This document shows, piece after piece, positions 23,301-36,988 of a stretch of DNA of 64,000 bases; position 1 is the first letter of the stretch, and every line of letters begins with the position of its first letter. Made by a program: the position numbers and the translations under genes. A model generated the notes under the pieces. It was not told where the DNA came from and made no database searches. It saw only the letters and a list, made by a program, of their open reading frames with translations. Location: assembly GCA_034336665.1 (NCBI GenBank), contig JAPFBE010000036.1, forward strand, positions 930,001-994,000. The letters run 5' to 3'. Source of the DNA: Luscinia megarhynchos. Taxonomy: Eukaryota > Chordata > Aves > Passeriformes > Turdidae.

Positions 23301-26300
23301 AGATTGAGGAAGTGGGCATGGATGAGAGAAATCATACCCTGCTTGACCCTTCGCCTCGTCGCCCTAAGATTCTGAAGACACTATTACATGCAGAACTGAT
23401 CTCTCCAGCCCGATAGGAATTAAGTGATGGTGCATTTTGACCAGAATTTCAAAACAACAAGACTCGGTTGCACTCAGCGGCAACAACAGTTTATTGGTGC
23501 CAGCAATTCAGTTTTGTAATCCTAGAAGATATAGAGAGGCGAAGTAAGGGGAGGGGATGGGATGTACCAACGGGGATGGTCTCAAGTTATCGGCGATAGG
23601 CCGCGTCAGATCATTCAGAGTGCCTCTTCAAAGTCACCTATAGTCCGCCTTTCAGCGGCCTCTGGCCAGATGGAGAGATTTATGGACTGTTGTGTGAATC
23701 GTCATTCAGAAACAGGTGCGGAACGGGATACTGTAGTACCCTGCTCGAAATGATGCTGGCGAAGCATCAGGCACCTACAAACAGTCCCTTGGCGAAGCAT
23801 CCCGCAGCGGCCAGGAAAAGAACTCAGGGTCAACAAACGGTTGAATACTGGGTTATCGATCATCTCAATCGAGTAGAGTGTAAAGAATAGGAGATCAGAA
23901 ACTTTGGACTGACTCTGCACATGAAACAAGAAACTTATCTCCAGGATGAAACTTATCTATCAAAAGGCACCCCACCGGGCTTAGGATGACTGGTGATCTG
24001 CACTATCTGAATTCCGTCGCCTCTTCAGCTTCGCGCCTACCTTTCTCCGACCCGCATTATTGTATACAGAGATCGGGGACTAACACGCAATTTCTTCATC
24101 GCCAACGTTTAAATAAATCTCCGCTTTGCAGAGCTCCACCTGATTTTGTTCTTCCATGCACCAAACCACTGGAACAATTTTACCACCGAAATCCTTCGGT
24201 CGCCGCCCGCCCGTCAAAGGTTAAAGGATCGTCGAACAATTTACCGGTGCGCGCCGCCCAAAGATTGGTGCCTTTTCCTTTAATCGCCAAATTAGTTAAC
24301 TTGAACAAAGAAATTGCTTGCTTTTAAAGAACATTCATGCCATGGGTTGCAGCGCAAGTTACGCCGCCAAACCGAATAGGTTGCGAACTCTCCATACGCC
24401 TGAACCTATTCGCCTAAATCGCTTCGTCTCAGACGGACGGAAAAATTCCAAATGCCTTCCTTCATCCGTGCTGCTTATTTCCCCAAACACTACGCCACAT
24501 GCCTCAAATTATCGATACTGATTCAGAAGTTCTCAGTGACATCACAGTCAAACAGCAACAATGCGCTTGGCATCCCAGGCAAAGTTCCGCCGTAATCACT
24601 TTGGATTCCCGACCACTCTATTTTCTCGGCAGCATGCCCTCATCTGAACGCATTTGTGCTCTGGCTTTGGGATCGGCGTTTACCCAGCGCAAAACTCTTA
24701 CTGATTTCCCTGAACGCATCATTCTTCAATTCACCGGGGCAAAAGCCATCTCCAAAAACCGAAGAGTTGCCATAGGAAAGCTTACGCCAAAGGATACGCA
24801 GGGTTAATAGAGATATACAAAACATTAAGTAAACTCCATAGGAAGTGAAGCACAAGTCAGAAGTCGTAGTAAAATCTTGCAGTTGCATTCATTAATAGCT
24901 AATCAGTGATTTTCTACACTCTTGTCCGAGTCTCCTCATGCCTTTCTTGTCTTATTTCTTTATCTAATACCTTCGCTTCCTTCGCCCATGACAACATGCG
25001 CGATGTCTGCTGCCATATAACAAACAACGGTATCCAGTATTCCTCATTTGGTATAGTCATTGGACATTCTTCTAACATTCCATCATTGAAGCTTATTTTG
25101 GCATTCTTTTATCGGAGTGAAAGTAAGATGTGTTTCTGTTTACACTTCCGAAAATGAATTTCAAATTCCTGGAAAAATGCCAGAATTTGTGGTACTCCCT
25201 TAAATAAAATATCACCCAAAAGGACTCTTCCTGGACTGAAAGAGAGACTCCGGAGGTGAACCAGAAACAAACACCATCAACCAGACCCCTCCTCGAGCAC
25301 TCTCAGACCCTCATTAAAATTACATCAATACCATCCATCAGTTCAAAAGTGGAAAACCAAAGTACCATCATCAGGAAGGTTGCCAAAATATATAAAATCC
25401 TCAAAATTCCCAGCTCGACTGGGCAACAAATTCCAGCTATCGATCACCTATCCTTCACTTATTTGGGTTGATGACAATCGTCTGGTGAAGCTTCAAACGA
25501 AGGACATCAAAGAGATTGCCGCTTTGCTAGGGATTTAACGTCTCCATCCTCAAATAGTTTCCCGAAAGAGTAGTAGGACCAAATAAAGCACCATATCGAA
25601 AATCCATCCTCCAAAAATCCCTCAGGTCGCCGCGAAGGGTTTCTCGTCGTCGTACAAAATCATCTCTATAACATAGAATACAGGAAGCAGAAAAAATATC
25701 TATTTTACCACTCTTCCATTATGGGGTCACTCTTCGGCCGCTATGAATTGCCAAAGATGATATTAAGCAGTTTCCTTTCCCAACTAGGTCGATCTCTTTT
25801 AGCCGGGGTGTGGCCTTCGCATTTGAAACTACATACGGGCCTTCACAATATTTCCCGACGGGGCCACTCTGGCTTTCCGGTGCAAATTCGCCCTCCCTCC
25901 GTCACTTCGTCAATCGATTCATCTTCGAAAGAATCTTCGATCATTAAATTCTCCTCCATCTAAACTCACATTCTTATGTTATGCAGATTGGTGGGGCTGC
26001 TGCAAATCCCCAGTGTCTGGAAGTGAATTCATATTTGCAATGTTTTTCCTTTCCTACTTCGCCTTAAAACCTCTGTTTTCCGTCCTTGCGTAGGACCAAA
26101 CTCGCTTTTAAATGGGACGCCATGTGAAATGTGAGTTTTTGGTTTAACAAAATGAAGTTTAAATGAAGTCATTCAAAGTCATAATATTATTGTGATTTGG
26201 TAATGCCATTACTTGACTGCCTTATGAAGTAAGCTATATATTTACTGAAATATGCGACTAGAGATGTTATTTTCACCATAGATATGCTTTGGTATAGAAT

Positions 26301-26733
26301 AAGTCCACTTTCTTGTCATTTTCTATGTCTTTGGTGCAATTGCTACCCGTATTTTTGAAGGTATGGCCAAAGGATTTCTTTTTGTTCTGGGTGTCTGTTG
26401 CGCTGCTTTCGCTTTAATACTTCATGCTATACCCTCTAAACTTCTTATTTTTATTAAATCGGCACCTGGGGACTGCTTATTGGAAAACCTGGGGTTGAGC
26501 TGAAAATTTTAAAGATGATGTGCCAAATTCGATATGAACTTATTAAGCGGAAGGCGGTGTGGTGGCGTTACAGTCGGTACTCAAACTGCGGAACCCGGGG
26601 CTGGTGCTTGGCGTACGATCAAAGTAAAGCGCCTAGATATCATAATTGACTCTCCACTCGAAACTTTAAGGGGTTACGCCCATGAGCCAGGGTCTGGCTC
26701 AAGGCCTGGGAGTAGGCTGTAATTATCAGAATT

Positions 26734-27392
26734 TGTTAGGAGTTGGGTTTGTCACGGTTTAAAGAATTTTTATTCATCATGCTAACAGAGGCCTTGCCAG
26801 CTCGTAGGATCTTTTGAGGACTCTGGACAAGGGGTGGGTGGGGCTAAGGCTGGGTGAGGGCTATGCTCATGCATCCCGGTGAGGCTTGGAGGAGGTGCCG
26901 TCTCCCAGCCACACAGTGAACCCTAGGAACAGGCGGCTCTAGTCGCTACCCCTCACCTGCGTTTCACTTCTCTACCTCCTCTGAGGACCGCTAATCACCT
27001 GGGCATGGGCTTATGGGCGAGCAGGGAGCTGCCCTCAAACCTGCTCCCCAACTTCCAGGTGCTGTTGGTACCGCCCCCCTCCCGCTCCCACTCCCACATG
27101 TGTGGGCTCTGCCTGACCCTACTCCACAGAACGAACTGGAAGAATTATGCAGCTAAAAGGACTGGAACTTCAAGTTGGTTGTTCTGTTTGATTGTTAATT
27201 TTGTATAGACTGCATGTTCATTCTGTATGCAGTTAGATCTATTAGTAAAGGCTATTCTTCCTATCTTATCTCTGCCTTGGGGTTCTTGATTCAAACAATT
27301 ATATTGGGAGGGCTTGGAATAAAGTGCTCTGTTTAAAAGGCTTCTTGCTGGCACTTTGATAATGGCGGATACCTGTCCTTCAAACCGGGACA
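26734..27392 (+). repeat. Noisy image of ERVL-like solo LTR copy 1
   Basis: Starts TGTTAGGAGTTGGG and ends AAACCGGGACA, matching 11513-12205 with many small deletions. Part of the false-duplication block, not an independent insertion. Confidence 0.75.
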
Positions 27393-28084
27393 AAGTACAT
27401 AAAATATTATTATAACTATTTTAATGGCTATAACTTCGAGAATTGGGAACCTAGCAGAACAAAGCATATCCTACCAGGAACCTTGATACTAGGCTGCCTT
27501 TCTACGCTGGGACTAGGAATAATTCCCAGACCAAATGGATTACTGGTAAATATTTGGGATGGATTTAGGCGATAGGCATTTTCGCCAAGTCAGGTCTGAG
27601 AGATTAAGAAATATCATCAAGGTATTAACTTTGCATTATCTGAGCCTGCTGACCCAGACAGGTCTCAGATAATTTTCTCTCTGCTGGGTGCCAGACTTTC
27701 TGTATCCTAATAACTCACAATTGTCTTCATCCATACTACTACAACAAGGCGTGGACGGAGACACGCCATCATGTCAGTACCACCGAAATCATTCCCCTCA
27801 GCATCATTACTAATCCACATAGTGACGGATGTGGGAGAAGTAAAATGCGAGGACTAAGGAATGAAATGCCGAAGACTCATACATCACTTATCTTATAATA
27901 TATGCACTGGATACAATCCAGCCTAGAAGGAGATACCGAGGAATGGAAATTTAAAACACAAAGGAGTAATTCTTCATTAGAAGTCGAAATTATCCATCCG
28001 AGGGATGCCTGGAATTAGGCTCAAACAAGGCCGAAGGTGAGCCAGAAACCCTAAGTGCAAACCATCCAGCTTACCAAAACCTAG

Positions 28085-29925
28085 GAATTATCGCTTTCCT
28101 TCACTCGAAATTTTCATCTACCAGTTCCCTGGAACCTCAAAATCATTTGCTCACCTTGTATTTGTGTGGGATTTTTCTAGTCAGGTTCCGGGACCTTACC
28201 GCAGACTTGATGGAGCTTCATGAGGTTTTGCACGAGCCCCACCTATCCAAAGTCCTCTGGGTGGCATCCCTTCCAGTGTAATGACTGCCACACGGCAATT
28301 CTCACCGAAGGCTGCTGATTCTCCACGTCAATCCCTGTCCTTAATGCGCGACAGAGATGATGTTAAACAGCACCGGTCCCAACGCAATCCCTGAGAACCC
28401 ACTCTAACATCGCTTGGACGTTGGGCCCTTCGGCTGCAGCTCTTTGGTGCGTTCATCGCTCCACCGCCTCATGCGTAGGTCGCGCCCCAATCGAAATCAT
28501 GTCCTCTGGGGTTGCAGGGAACCAAAGGATATTAAATAATGGAACAAAGTGTCATCTCAGCACTGCCTTCGAATCCGGTATTGATAGTAGTCCTCTTCTC
28601 TCGTCACCCATCTGTAAACCTGTAGAGGCTGCCAAATTTTATTAAAGGCATGATTCACCTATAGGCCAAGAAACCATGTTGGCTGCCACCAATCACGCCT
28701 CCTTGTTTTCTTACCTGTATCATGGTTTCTGGTGGGATCTGGTCATGATCTTGCCCGGAGCACTGAAAGTGTGACCAACCTGTAGGTTCCTGGGTCTTCC
28801 TTATTCGCAAAATAGAGTTATCGCACCCTTTTCCGTGCATATGGGTTTGTGCACCTCAAGGTTCCTTAAATGGTCTCCAAACCTGATCTTCCTCCTCAAA
28901 TTCCTCATTTTCCCCATTTCCCTTATACTTATGCAGCCTTTAGGGTGGTGCATCTGGAACGCCTTTGATGACTAGGCAAAAGAGTTGAATATATCTCACC
29001 AGCCTGGATAACCGGATGCTCCCTGTCATTTTCCAGAAGGCTCACTCCTCAAGTCAATGCCATACCTATCCGCCGAAATTCATTACACCAAAACTTTCTG
29101 TACCAAGCCGCCAAGCATTCGCCGAAACCCAAAGTTTTAGTTCTAAACTGGAACTCCCTCACTGATTCATAGCGCCATCAGAATCAATCTCATCGTACCT
29201 CATCCACAAAGGCTACTGTCGTCCCCTCATACTACCATATAATAGCTTCCCTTTTTGTGTTTAAACTTGGCACATCGGCAGCTGCTTTTCATACGCTCTG
29301 GGCCTCGCATTTTGTATTCCTCTTTAATCGGAATTGCATTGCTCCTGGAAGCTTAGAGGAGATCATGGAGAACCATCGCCAAAGTTCTCGCCGGACCATC
29401 CATACCAAGACACCTCAGACTCTCGAACCGATCGCCAAAAGAGACCAAGTCAGCTCTCTGATACAGGGCGATTGAGCTTATTGTGCATCCTCCTTGCTGC
29501 TGCTCGAAGTTCCTCCTCCACTGCTCCCGTGGTCACTGCAGCTAACTCTTGCTCAAACTTCATTCCCCACAGCCCATTCACCGTTAGAACGAACAAGATC
29601 CATACCCTCTCCTTGAAACTCACTCTATCCATGGAAGGAAGTTGTCATCAACATAATCCTGTAAACTCTTGGATTGATTGTTTACCTCACTGTTCTTCCT
29701 TCCAAAACAGATACTAGTGTTGAATGCTCACTCTCGCGAGGACCATGAAGAAAGCAGAACCGGAAGCCACTATCCTCTGCAGAACTTATCAATTGGTCTT
29801 CCTGGTTGGTGGCCTGTGGCAGACTACTAAAATGTCACCTGTCCTTCCTCTCACTAATCATGACCCATAAACTCTCATTAGGCTCTTCATCCCATTTCCC
29901 CGGGAAGAGACCCATTCACTCTGGC
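28085..29925 (-). repeat. Noisy image of CR1 B
   Basis: Corresponds to 12839-14735. Islands such as 29040-29220 no longer align by eye, while neighbouring stretches remain close. Not a separate CR1 insertion. Confidence 0.7.
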
Positions 29926-31689
29926 TGGTCATTTGACAGCATAGACACTGTCACAAGTTCACAAGTACTAGAACTAGAATGTTATGTAATGCAAAGGGTT
30001 TGAGGAAAGAGTATGTTCGGATTAATGATAAATTCCCTAAATACCGTTTCTCTTAACCTAGATGGAAGGTGTCGATAACTGCAAAAATCAAAATTCGAAA
30101 AGACTTAAATGGGAAGGTCATGCACAATGGCCAATGCTCGATTTCTCGACACGCTTTTAAAAGTTTATGAAAAAGAAATTGGATATATCCTTCCCTCCTT
30201 CAAACTCATAATAAAATATTAACCTTCAACAAATACTTAACATGGGAAAGTCTATACCAAGGAGCATGAGAGTGGAGCATCTCTTAATCTTGGTTGTTTC
30301 TGTTAATCCCAGAGGACCACAACTGCATGGCTAGTATGAAGTCAATGGATGCTGTGGCATAAAAGAGTTAACAAGATTAAAGGAGGTATGGAACCTTGGG
30401 CTTTTATGGGATGGGTGATGACCTTGGAAAAACCAAATAAAACTCTTTTTGCCAGATGGGATGCAACTCTAATCCAACTGATAATCAGCAGAAAGATTCA
30501 TTATTGATACTAACTGTTGTTTGACATTCAATTTCAGTTGTTGTACCATGGATTTGGACTACATAATTTCAGTAATAAATATATGTTAATGTGACATGCC
30601 AAAAATTCGCTGTCGAAGCTCTTTTAATCCATCGGCTGTTTCTTCTCGATAGCTAGTACCTGCTGTGTTTAATTCATTATGAGGAAATAATGTTAAATGT
30701 CACTCCCACAAATGTTTTAGTTGTTGCTACATGGGTGCTTACTCACGGAAATCAAAGAAGACTTTTCGGTTTCCATACTCAAATCAACTGAAACTAGATA
30801 CAAAGTACAAACCAGAAGTAAAAGGCTGCAATAAATCATCGGGATTTGCGACTTACAGCAGATAAGAACGGATGAAGTGGCCTGTGTGGACACGGAGAAA
30901 AATACAATTGAAGGTTATAGACCCAGACCAAAATCTCATTAGGCCAAGGTGTGTGCCTGGTATGTGAAAATGGTACATAAGAAAACCCTTGCAAAGTCAT
31001 AGGGTTTCTTTGTTTGGGGTCACTCAGAACCGCGGGAACTGGGAGTTGAGCCCTACACAGGTCAGCCTCATAGATGGCCTGACCACCCCATCCGAAATCA
31101 AAGATCACCCTCGAAGACTCTGCTGTGGGAAACTAAAGATTAAGCCTGAAAGGAGAAGCTTAAGCCTGAGTGAATGTTTGCAGCAAAGATTAGAAGGGTA
31201 CACATTGGCTCACTGGGCTGCCTGCTGTGAAGGGACTCTGAGGTGCAGGAAAACAAGATTCAAGATCCCATAAGGTGAGTGTCAGTGTGGTAGACTCCCG
31301 CCAGAATAGAGGTGTAGAAATATGAACATTAAAACCCCATCCATACCCTTACAGGGGTTCCCTAAATACCACCTGCAGAGACTCAGCCTCCAAATAAACA
31401 TCTTCGAATCAACCCTGTCTCAAAGGTTTGCAATTGACATCAAACAAATTTCTTCAAAGTTCATGGCCTAGACTCTTCAAGTCAGACTGCATATTGCTCT
31501 GCATTCATGCATAGATCACTTCTCAAACTCATCCTCATGTCCATGTCCGAAGATAATGGTCGCAATTTTCAAAGGAAAATTAAACCTCAAAACACTTCAA
31601 ACAAAGATTATTCTTCAAAACAAGTTACCTACATTTACAGAGTCATTCAAATTTTCAAATCCTTCCACTTCTTAGAGCAATCATACCAG

Positions 31690-31815
31690 TTCCATCATCA
31701 TCAGAAGATTCCACAGACCAGTCATCTGAAATCCTCATGGAGTGCACTACATGCAAAATCAATTGACGAGAAAGGAGCTCCATCATCAGAGTCCTCGAGT
31801 TCGAAAATCGTCCTA
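31690..31815 (-). pseudogene. UBAP2: Garbled image of the UBAP2 TFNPADY exon
   Basis: Lies where the image of 16468-16571 is expected and keeps fragments such as CCAGTTCCATCATC, but the reading frame and both splice sites are lost. The damage equals that of the surrounding intron, as expected for sequencing error. Confidence 0.55.
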
Positions 31816-33006
31816 AAGGTTTTAAAAGTTTATCGAAGAAAATTGCATCATGGGTCCAATTTCAAAATGGAACCTGGAAGTCGTCATCTGGTATAAAATC
31901 ATAAGAGATTCATAGAGTTCAAAATTACTAAGCCCGAGATTTTCACACCTAAATCTATCCTTGATAAGTTTGGTTTCAAAATTTTTCCTCTATGGTGAAC
32001 ATGAATGAGAAGGAAGAAAAAAAGTGAGACTGAAAAAATTAGCAGAGAAGTGAACCAATTCAGCAATTCGCAGAAAATAGCAGTTAAGAGCAGCCACACT
32101 CCAAACTTAAGCCTTAGTTTATTGCGCAAATAGATGAAAGCCTCCTCTCCTTTGTCATGGTTTTAACTCAAGAAGTGCAAACATGATGGCTCAGACATCA
32201 TAATCCTTCGGAAGACATGACCTGTGTGCAGGGACGGATGGGAACCATCAAGTAAGACCCCATCTGTTCTGAGCAGCAATCTTGAAAAACTTGCACAGAT
32301 GAGCTAGGTGGATCAGTGAAGAAAAACTTATCATTCGGTTTATCATCTACAGAGGTATGAGAAAAGGATTATCAGAAAAGGTAGAATGGATCTTCTGTTC
32401 ATCATGACATCAATGATATTGTGAGAAATGTCATTAAGGCAAACGGTGAAGTAGTAGAAGGCATACACTTCATTGAAGCAGGTTATTCACCAAGGCGAGA
32501 ACAGGAATTTTTCAGACTTCTTACAGTTAACTTCTTTGGTTTTTGTTTGGGGTCCAAAGTCAATAAACAGGCTGAAGCATGAAACCTCAAAACCGGGAGA
32601 GTTTAGAATCTAGTCTTTCTGAACTTTTGTGAACACCAAAGTTCCGATACACTGAAACTTTCAATATTTTTTAAGTCTGACCTAGAACTGTAATGGCTGC
32701 CACACCAAACTTTCGGTCTCAGAACCATACTGATGGCTTGCTGCTGATGGAGTACAAATGAACCATCGAGAGTACGAGGATATTAACATTGAGGTGAACT
32801 TGCATTGGTTTAGCACCTGGTGCTATACAGGTAGAAATATTGAACTAGAACAAAAGAATCATTAATAATAATTCTGTTAGAATTTTTTGTATCTATGCAG
32901 GTTTGTCGAAATATACAAAACAATATTCAGACACACAGTGCCTTCCTCAATGTACCAATGAGTTTCTGAATCTTAATCAGAATCTAATATCCTAACATGT
33001 TCTTTT

Positions 33007-33065
33007 AATATGCCTTGGGCTGAAAACCTCCCTGCTCCTCTCCTCTTACTTGCATTCATCCCCTG
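33007..33065 (-). pseudogene. UBAP2: Garbled image of the UBAP2 RG-rich exon
   Basis: Starts like 17758-17812 (ATGCCTTGGGCTGAAAACC) but the upstream half and the splice donor are altered. Not expected to be a functional exon. Confidence 0.65.
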
Positions 33066-33170
33066 GGAGAAAGCACCGTTTAACGGCAATGACGGAGACG
33101 CAATTGTAGTCTGTCATTGAAAATATAACAGTTAATCGCTGGGTTCATATTTATTTGAATTTCACACTGT

Positions 33171-34657
33171 GCATGCGAAGCCACGGTTCATCTAAGACTT
33201 TTGCATTATTGTTTCAGTAAGACTTACAATTCTTTACTATCTTTTTTGTGTTAGTGAGGGAAGTGAGATCCAAATCGCTGAAGACTTTACCTAAAGAATC
33301 ATCCCGTGAGACTGCTATTGCCAAAATCGTTGGGCTTTGATTTCAAAACTCATTTAATTTTTTCTCCCTCTTGCCTAAATGCAGGTAGGAATTCCAGCCT
33401 CCCTGCATACCTAGATCTCTCAAGAGGCTCCATCACTTATCTGTGAAGAAGAGTTCTTAAATATTCCCATTTGCTTTCAAACTACAGCCTCCACTTTCCC
33501 CTACCTGCTCCTGTGACTTTTCACCAGCCGTTCCAACACATTCCTTCTGTTTCTGACATAACTGCTGACCTGAAATTATCAATTCAAATTACTCAAACTT
33601 CCTTGTTCTCGCTACAAAGAATATACATTCTATTTTAACAACAGCGAAATATTTGTTGCACTCAATTTCTGGTTGCCAACCCTCAGTTTACAAGCTTCTT
33701 AATCTCAGAAAGAGCTTTAACATGCATGTTGCCTAATCCGTGTGATCAGGATTAACTGCTTTGAGAACAAGAAAGCAAGCCCTTTCTCCAAAGCTGCTCA
33801 AGGACAGAAATTATAACAATGATTCGGCTTACCTGCTGGGAGAGCGTGATCGTTTAGCAAAAGCATGTTTTCAAGGAGTACCGCTGCACTACTTATACCA
33901 ATGAGTCTTTTTCTGTTCTGTTTTTGCATGTACTACCTCTATGAAGTGCAGATGTTTGCTTTAAATACAGCTCTCTTTCTCTTTTGCTTCTCCATTGCAC
34001 AAGAACTATGTTACGTATCCTTTTGCCCTCTCCTAAAGCCTCAAATGCAACCGCCTGGTGCCAAAGCATGAAAATTTTTGTGTTTCTTAAACCATCCATA
34101 AAATGCGACTAATGCAGGCTGTCAGATGACTATTTCTTACATGTGGCATATTTCCTAAACCTCAGTGGTGGAATTTTCTACCATAACCTCGGTATCTGCA
34201 GGGTTTTTCAGTTTGTTGAGGTTTTGAGGGAGCTATGTATGTTATTTGAGTATTGCAAAGGTTGCTGTTGAGGAAGCAAAGTGATGTTTGTTTTAATTGC
34301 AAAAGGTGTATGTGATTTACAAAAGTCTGCTGAAAAACTACTAAAGACTCGCCAAGCACAAAGTCATAATTCCTCAGAGTCACTTCCATCATCCTTATAG
34401 GATGATCCAAAACCGTCAGAGTGCATACCTCCATGAGAGAGACTTCAGTATCAGGATCAAACATTACTTACCTAGAGATCATCTCAAACCGAATAAACAG
34501 TAGCTCAAGAGATCATGGTAAATTCGGTTTTAAGAAAGATTCCTATTTATCATGACTCCTCCTTTCCCTCACCAGCCACCTCACTCATTACAGTTTCCTC
34601 CCTTGCTGCCCTAGTTCACCGTCCATGTAAACAGACATTTCTGGACTTCTACAATGC
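33171..34657. other. UBAP2 intron after the noisy block, no clear feature
   Basis: Sequence quality looks normal again from here. Short open frames at 33865-34071 (plus) and 34162-34464 (minus) have no recognisable homology or splice context. Confidence 0.45.
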
Positions 34658-36593
34658 TGTAGTGGTTTGACCTTGGCTGGAGTTAAGGTGCGCACCAAAC
34701 TTTGCTCTTAGCACTCCCCTCCTGCAAATGGACAGGGAGAGATCACTCCACCAGTACCAACAGAGACTAAGAAGCAAGAGCCTGACTTGGAGAGAATGGA
34801 ATTGAGATTCAGCTCCCAATCAGAAATCGAATCAGATAATGAGATGTGAAAACAAATTGACTCTGGTTTTGAAGGACAGGTGTCAATGCACATCTATAAA
34901 AGCAAAGACAGAAGACATTCCTCCTTCAAGAAATGGGAGAATCTCAAAAGCCCACCTTCCTCCGAAAATTATTCTCATAATTTGCAAGTGAAATTAATGG
35001 GGTTCTCAAAGCGAGAGACCATGGGAATTAGGAGATCCACAGACGGCCTTTACTAGGAAAATCTAGAAATAGAAATGCAGTGTACAAGCTGCAAATCCCA
35101 ACCCTGACAGAGAGTCAGAGTCGCCTGACACCCCTGTCAGTCAGGGTGTTAGTAGCAGTCCATTACATGGTGGCTTCAGATCCATCACTCGCCAGTGACC
35201 AGATCAAGTAGGATTCCAGCTGAGAGACATTAAGTGGTCCTGGCCAAAGACGTACAGTTTTTCCTCTAATGAAAGGTCAGAGAATGATGTGGAAGGATCT
35301 GGTGTTCCCTCTGGAGATCCAGATGGAAAGAAAGAATATCTTGCTGTCCAAAATCTCAGGTGTTTATCTAGGTAGGAGAGGCTCCTCCTAGCTGGAGCAT
35401 CTCGTGGGATGATGCAGTGCCATCAGTCATACAGTGGGACTTAATGGCTTTTTCGGCAGATGATGTGTCTTCCTGGAGGGAGGGATGGGTCTGCAAAATA
35501 AAAATATTGGTTTGCTCACCACCAAAGTCTAAAGATGGCCCATTTAGCAGATGAGTATGTGCCATGGAGAATCATCGGAATCGCTACACGCAACACAAAC
35601 AGAATGGTGAATAAGAATACTGCAAGCTTTCTGGATCACCTCAGACCCAACACACACACTACCAGAAAATCTGCCATGCCCTCCCAGGCCTCCCGCTCCT
35701 GCCCAGGCTTACTGTGGTCGCGATTTTTTGTGCCCCTCTCCCCAACAAAGTGCACAGAGTGGGAATGAGGAATGAGAGGGATTCACCGGACAGATTCATC
35801 ACCTGTTGTTTCCTGTAAGCTGCCTTTCCTTCCAGGTAAAGAGAGTTGTTTCTTTCCTCCTAGGATAGGAGTTTTCCACGAGTCGGTCCTTCGTGAACTT
35901 TTCTCCAAGTGTGAGTCCTTCCACAGGCTGCGGATTCTTCGCACCGCTCAGTGTGGGTCCCTTCACAGGATCAGTCCTTCAGGAACAGGCTGCTCTCAGC
36001 ATGCAGTCCCCATGGGGTCGCAAGTCTTGCCAGCAAACCTACCTACTCCAGTGTGCGAAGACTTCTCTTCCTTGGGCCTGCTGGGTCCTGCCAGGACCAC
36101 TGTTCAGCACAGACTTCCTGCTTGGTCACAACCTTCTTTTTGGGCATCTACCTGCTCAGCGTAGGGTTCTCCAGAAGGCTGCAGGTGGGTCTCTGCTCTC
36201 TTATGAACAACCATGGGCTTCAGGTGAGAACTTATTCTCGCAGGGTCTTCACCAGGGCTGCAGAGTCTCAGCTCTGGCACCTGGAGCTCTCTCACTGCAC
36301 CTCCTTCACTAACCTTGGAGTCTCCAGCACTTTCTCCTCCTCTCACTCTCCTCTCTTCCTTGAGATGCAATTTGCTTCTTTGCAATATTTTTTCACGTCC
36401 TTAAATATGCTATCACAGAGACATTACCTGCTGTTTGCTTCGATTGGCAGCCTTGTCCAGTGGTGGAGATCCATTTTGGAGCCGTCTGGCGTGGCTCTGT
36501 CAGACATAAGAGAAGCTTCTAGCAGCTAGGAAATACATCCCTGTAGTACCCCTTTCCCTTGCTACCAAAGCCTTGCCATGCAGAACCCAAGGA
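34658..36593. mobile_element. Degenerate long avian ERVK-type LTR
   Basis: Starts TGTAGTGGTTTGACCTTGG, the common opening of a long LTR family in birds, and 35690-36593 carries the diagnostic GC- and CT-rich body. That body includes imperfect repeats around CTGCAG and GGGTCCC, followed by TTAAATATGCTATCACAGAG near 36400 and an end around GCCTTGCCATGCAGAACCC. The middle (34765-35690) has diverged or foreign sequence, including a segment at 34865-34950 resembling the start of the 55283 LTR. Length near 1.9 kb. I could not fix a target duplication or the transcriptional direction. Confidence 0.6.
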
Positions 36594-36988
36594 CTTCTTA
36601 GAAAATATCCTCAAATTAGCTAGGACAGCCTTTATCCAAATTTCAGATGCAAGGGTTTACTATTCTGCTATGCAGGATGACAACCAAAGCCAACCAAACC
36701 TGCGAGAGGAAGGATTCCCATCTATCAGTGCAGAGCTCACCAAGAACACAGAAGAATGAAATCTGATCCTAGGCCATTTTCCCTCTTTGCACTCTTTCTC
36801 AATCTTTCGAAAGAGACCAGGAGGGTCAGGAAAAGGAGATGGCTCTGCCCTCTAGCTCCAACTCGACGGTTCGCACCCCTCTTTCCTCCGCCTAGAGAAC
36901 TCACACATGGAGCACGTGTTCTTTCGTCCCTGTCATAAACAGTGTCCCAGAACCCTGCTGTACCCATCTGATAGCTCAGCCTTCCTAA

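Larger units (their letters stand above)
18047..33170 (+). repeat. Noisy re-reading of 2440-17946 (probable false duplication)
   Basis: The block follows 2440-17946 in order and orientation from end to end. Paired landmarks are 2864 with 18519, 6400 with 21781, 11513 with 26734, and the RG-rich exon at 17758-17812 with about 33007-33065. The offset falls from about 15655 to about 15220 and stays near there, so the copy has lost some 430 bases through many small deletions. Substitutions often create CG dinucleotides. Exons, LINEs, LTRs and plain intron are all damaged alike. The copy ends near 33170, matching the place where the left contig runs into the gap. An unpolished contig end overlapping its neighbour explains this best; a decayed real duplication is less likely. 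Confidence 0.85.

Noticed and set aside
18047..33170. Ancient tandem segmental duplication of part of UBAP2
   Set aside because: The copy abuts a 100-N gap, ends where the left contig ends, loses sequence by many tiny deletions, and shows no conservation of exons. An assembly artefact explains all of these.
18047..33170. Hypermutation (APOBEC or RIP-like) of a repeat copy
   Set aside because: Changes are not of one base type, CG dinucleotides increase instead of being lost, and indels are frequent.
34865..34950. Independent fourth insertion of the ERVL-like LTR family
   Set aside because: Only the first few tens of bases resemble the 55283 LTR start; no second end or target duplication could be found.
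35772..36529. Long overlapping plus-strand frames up to 192 codons
   Set aside because: They lie in the repetitive body of an ERVK-type LTR, which is non-coding.
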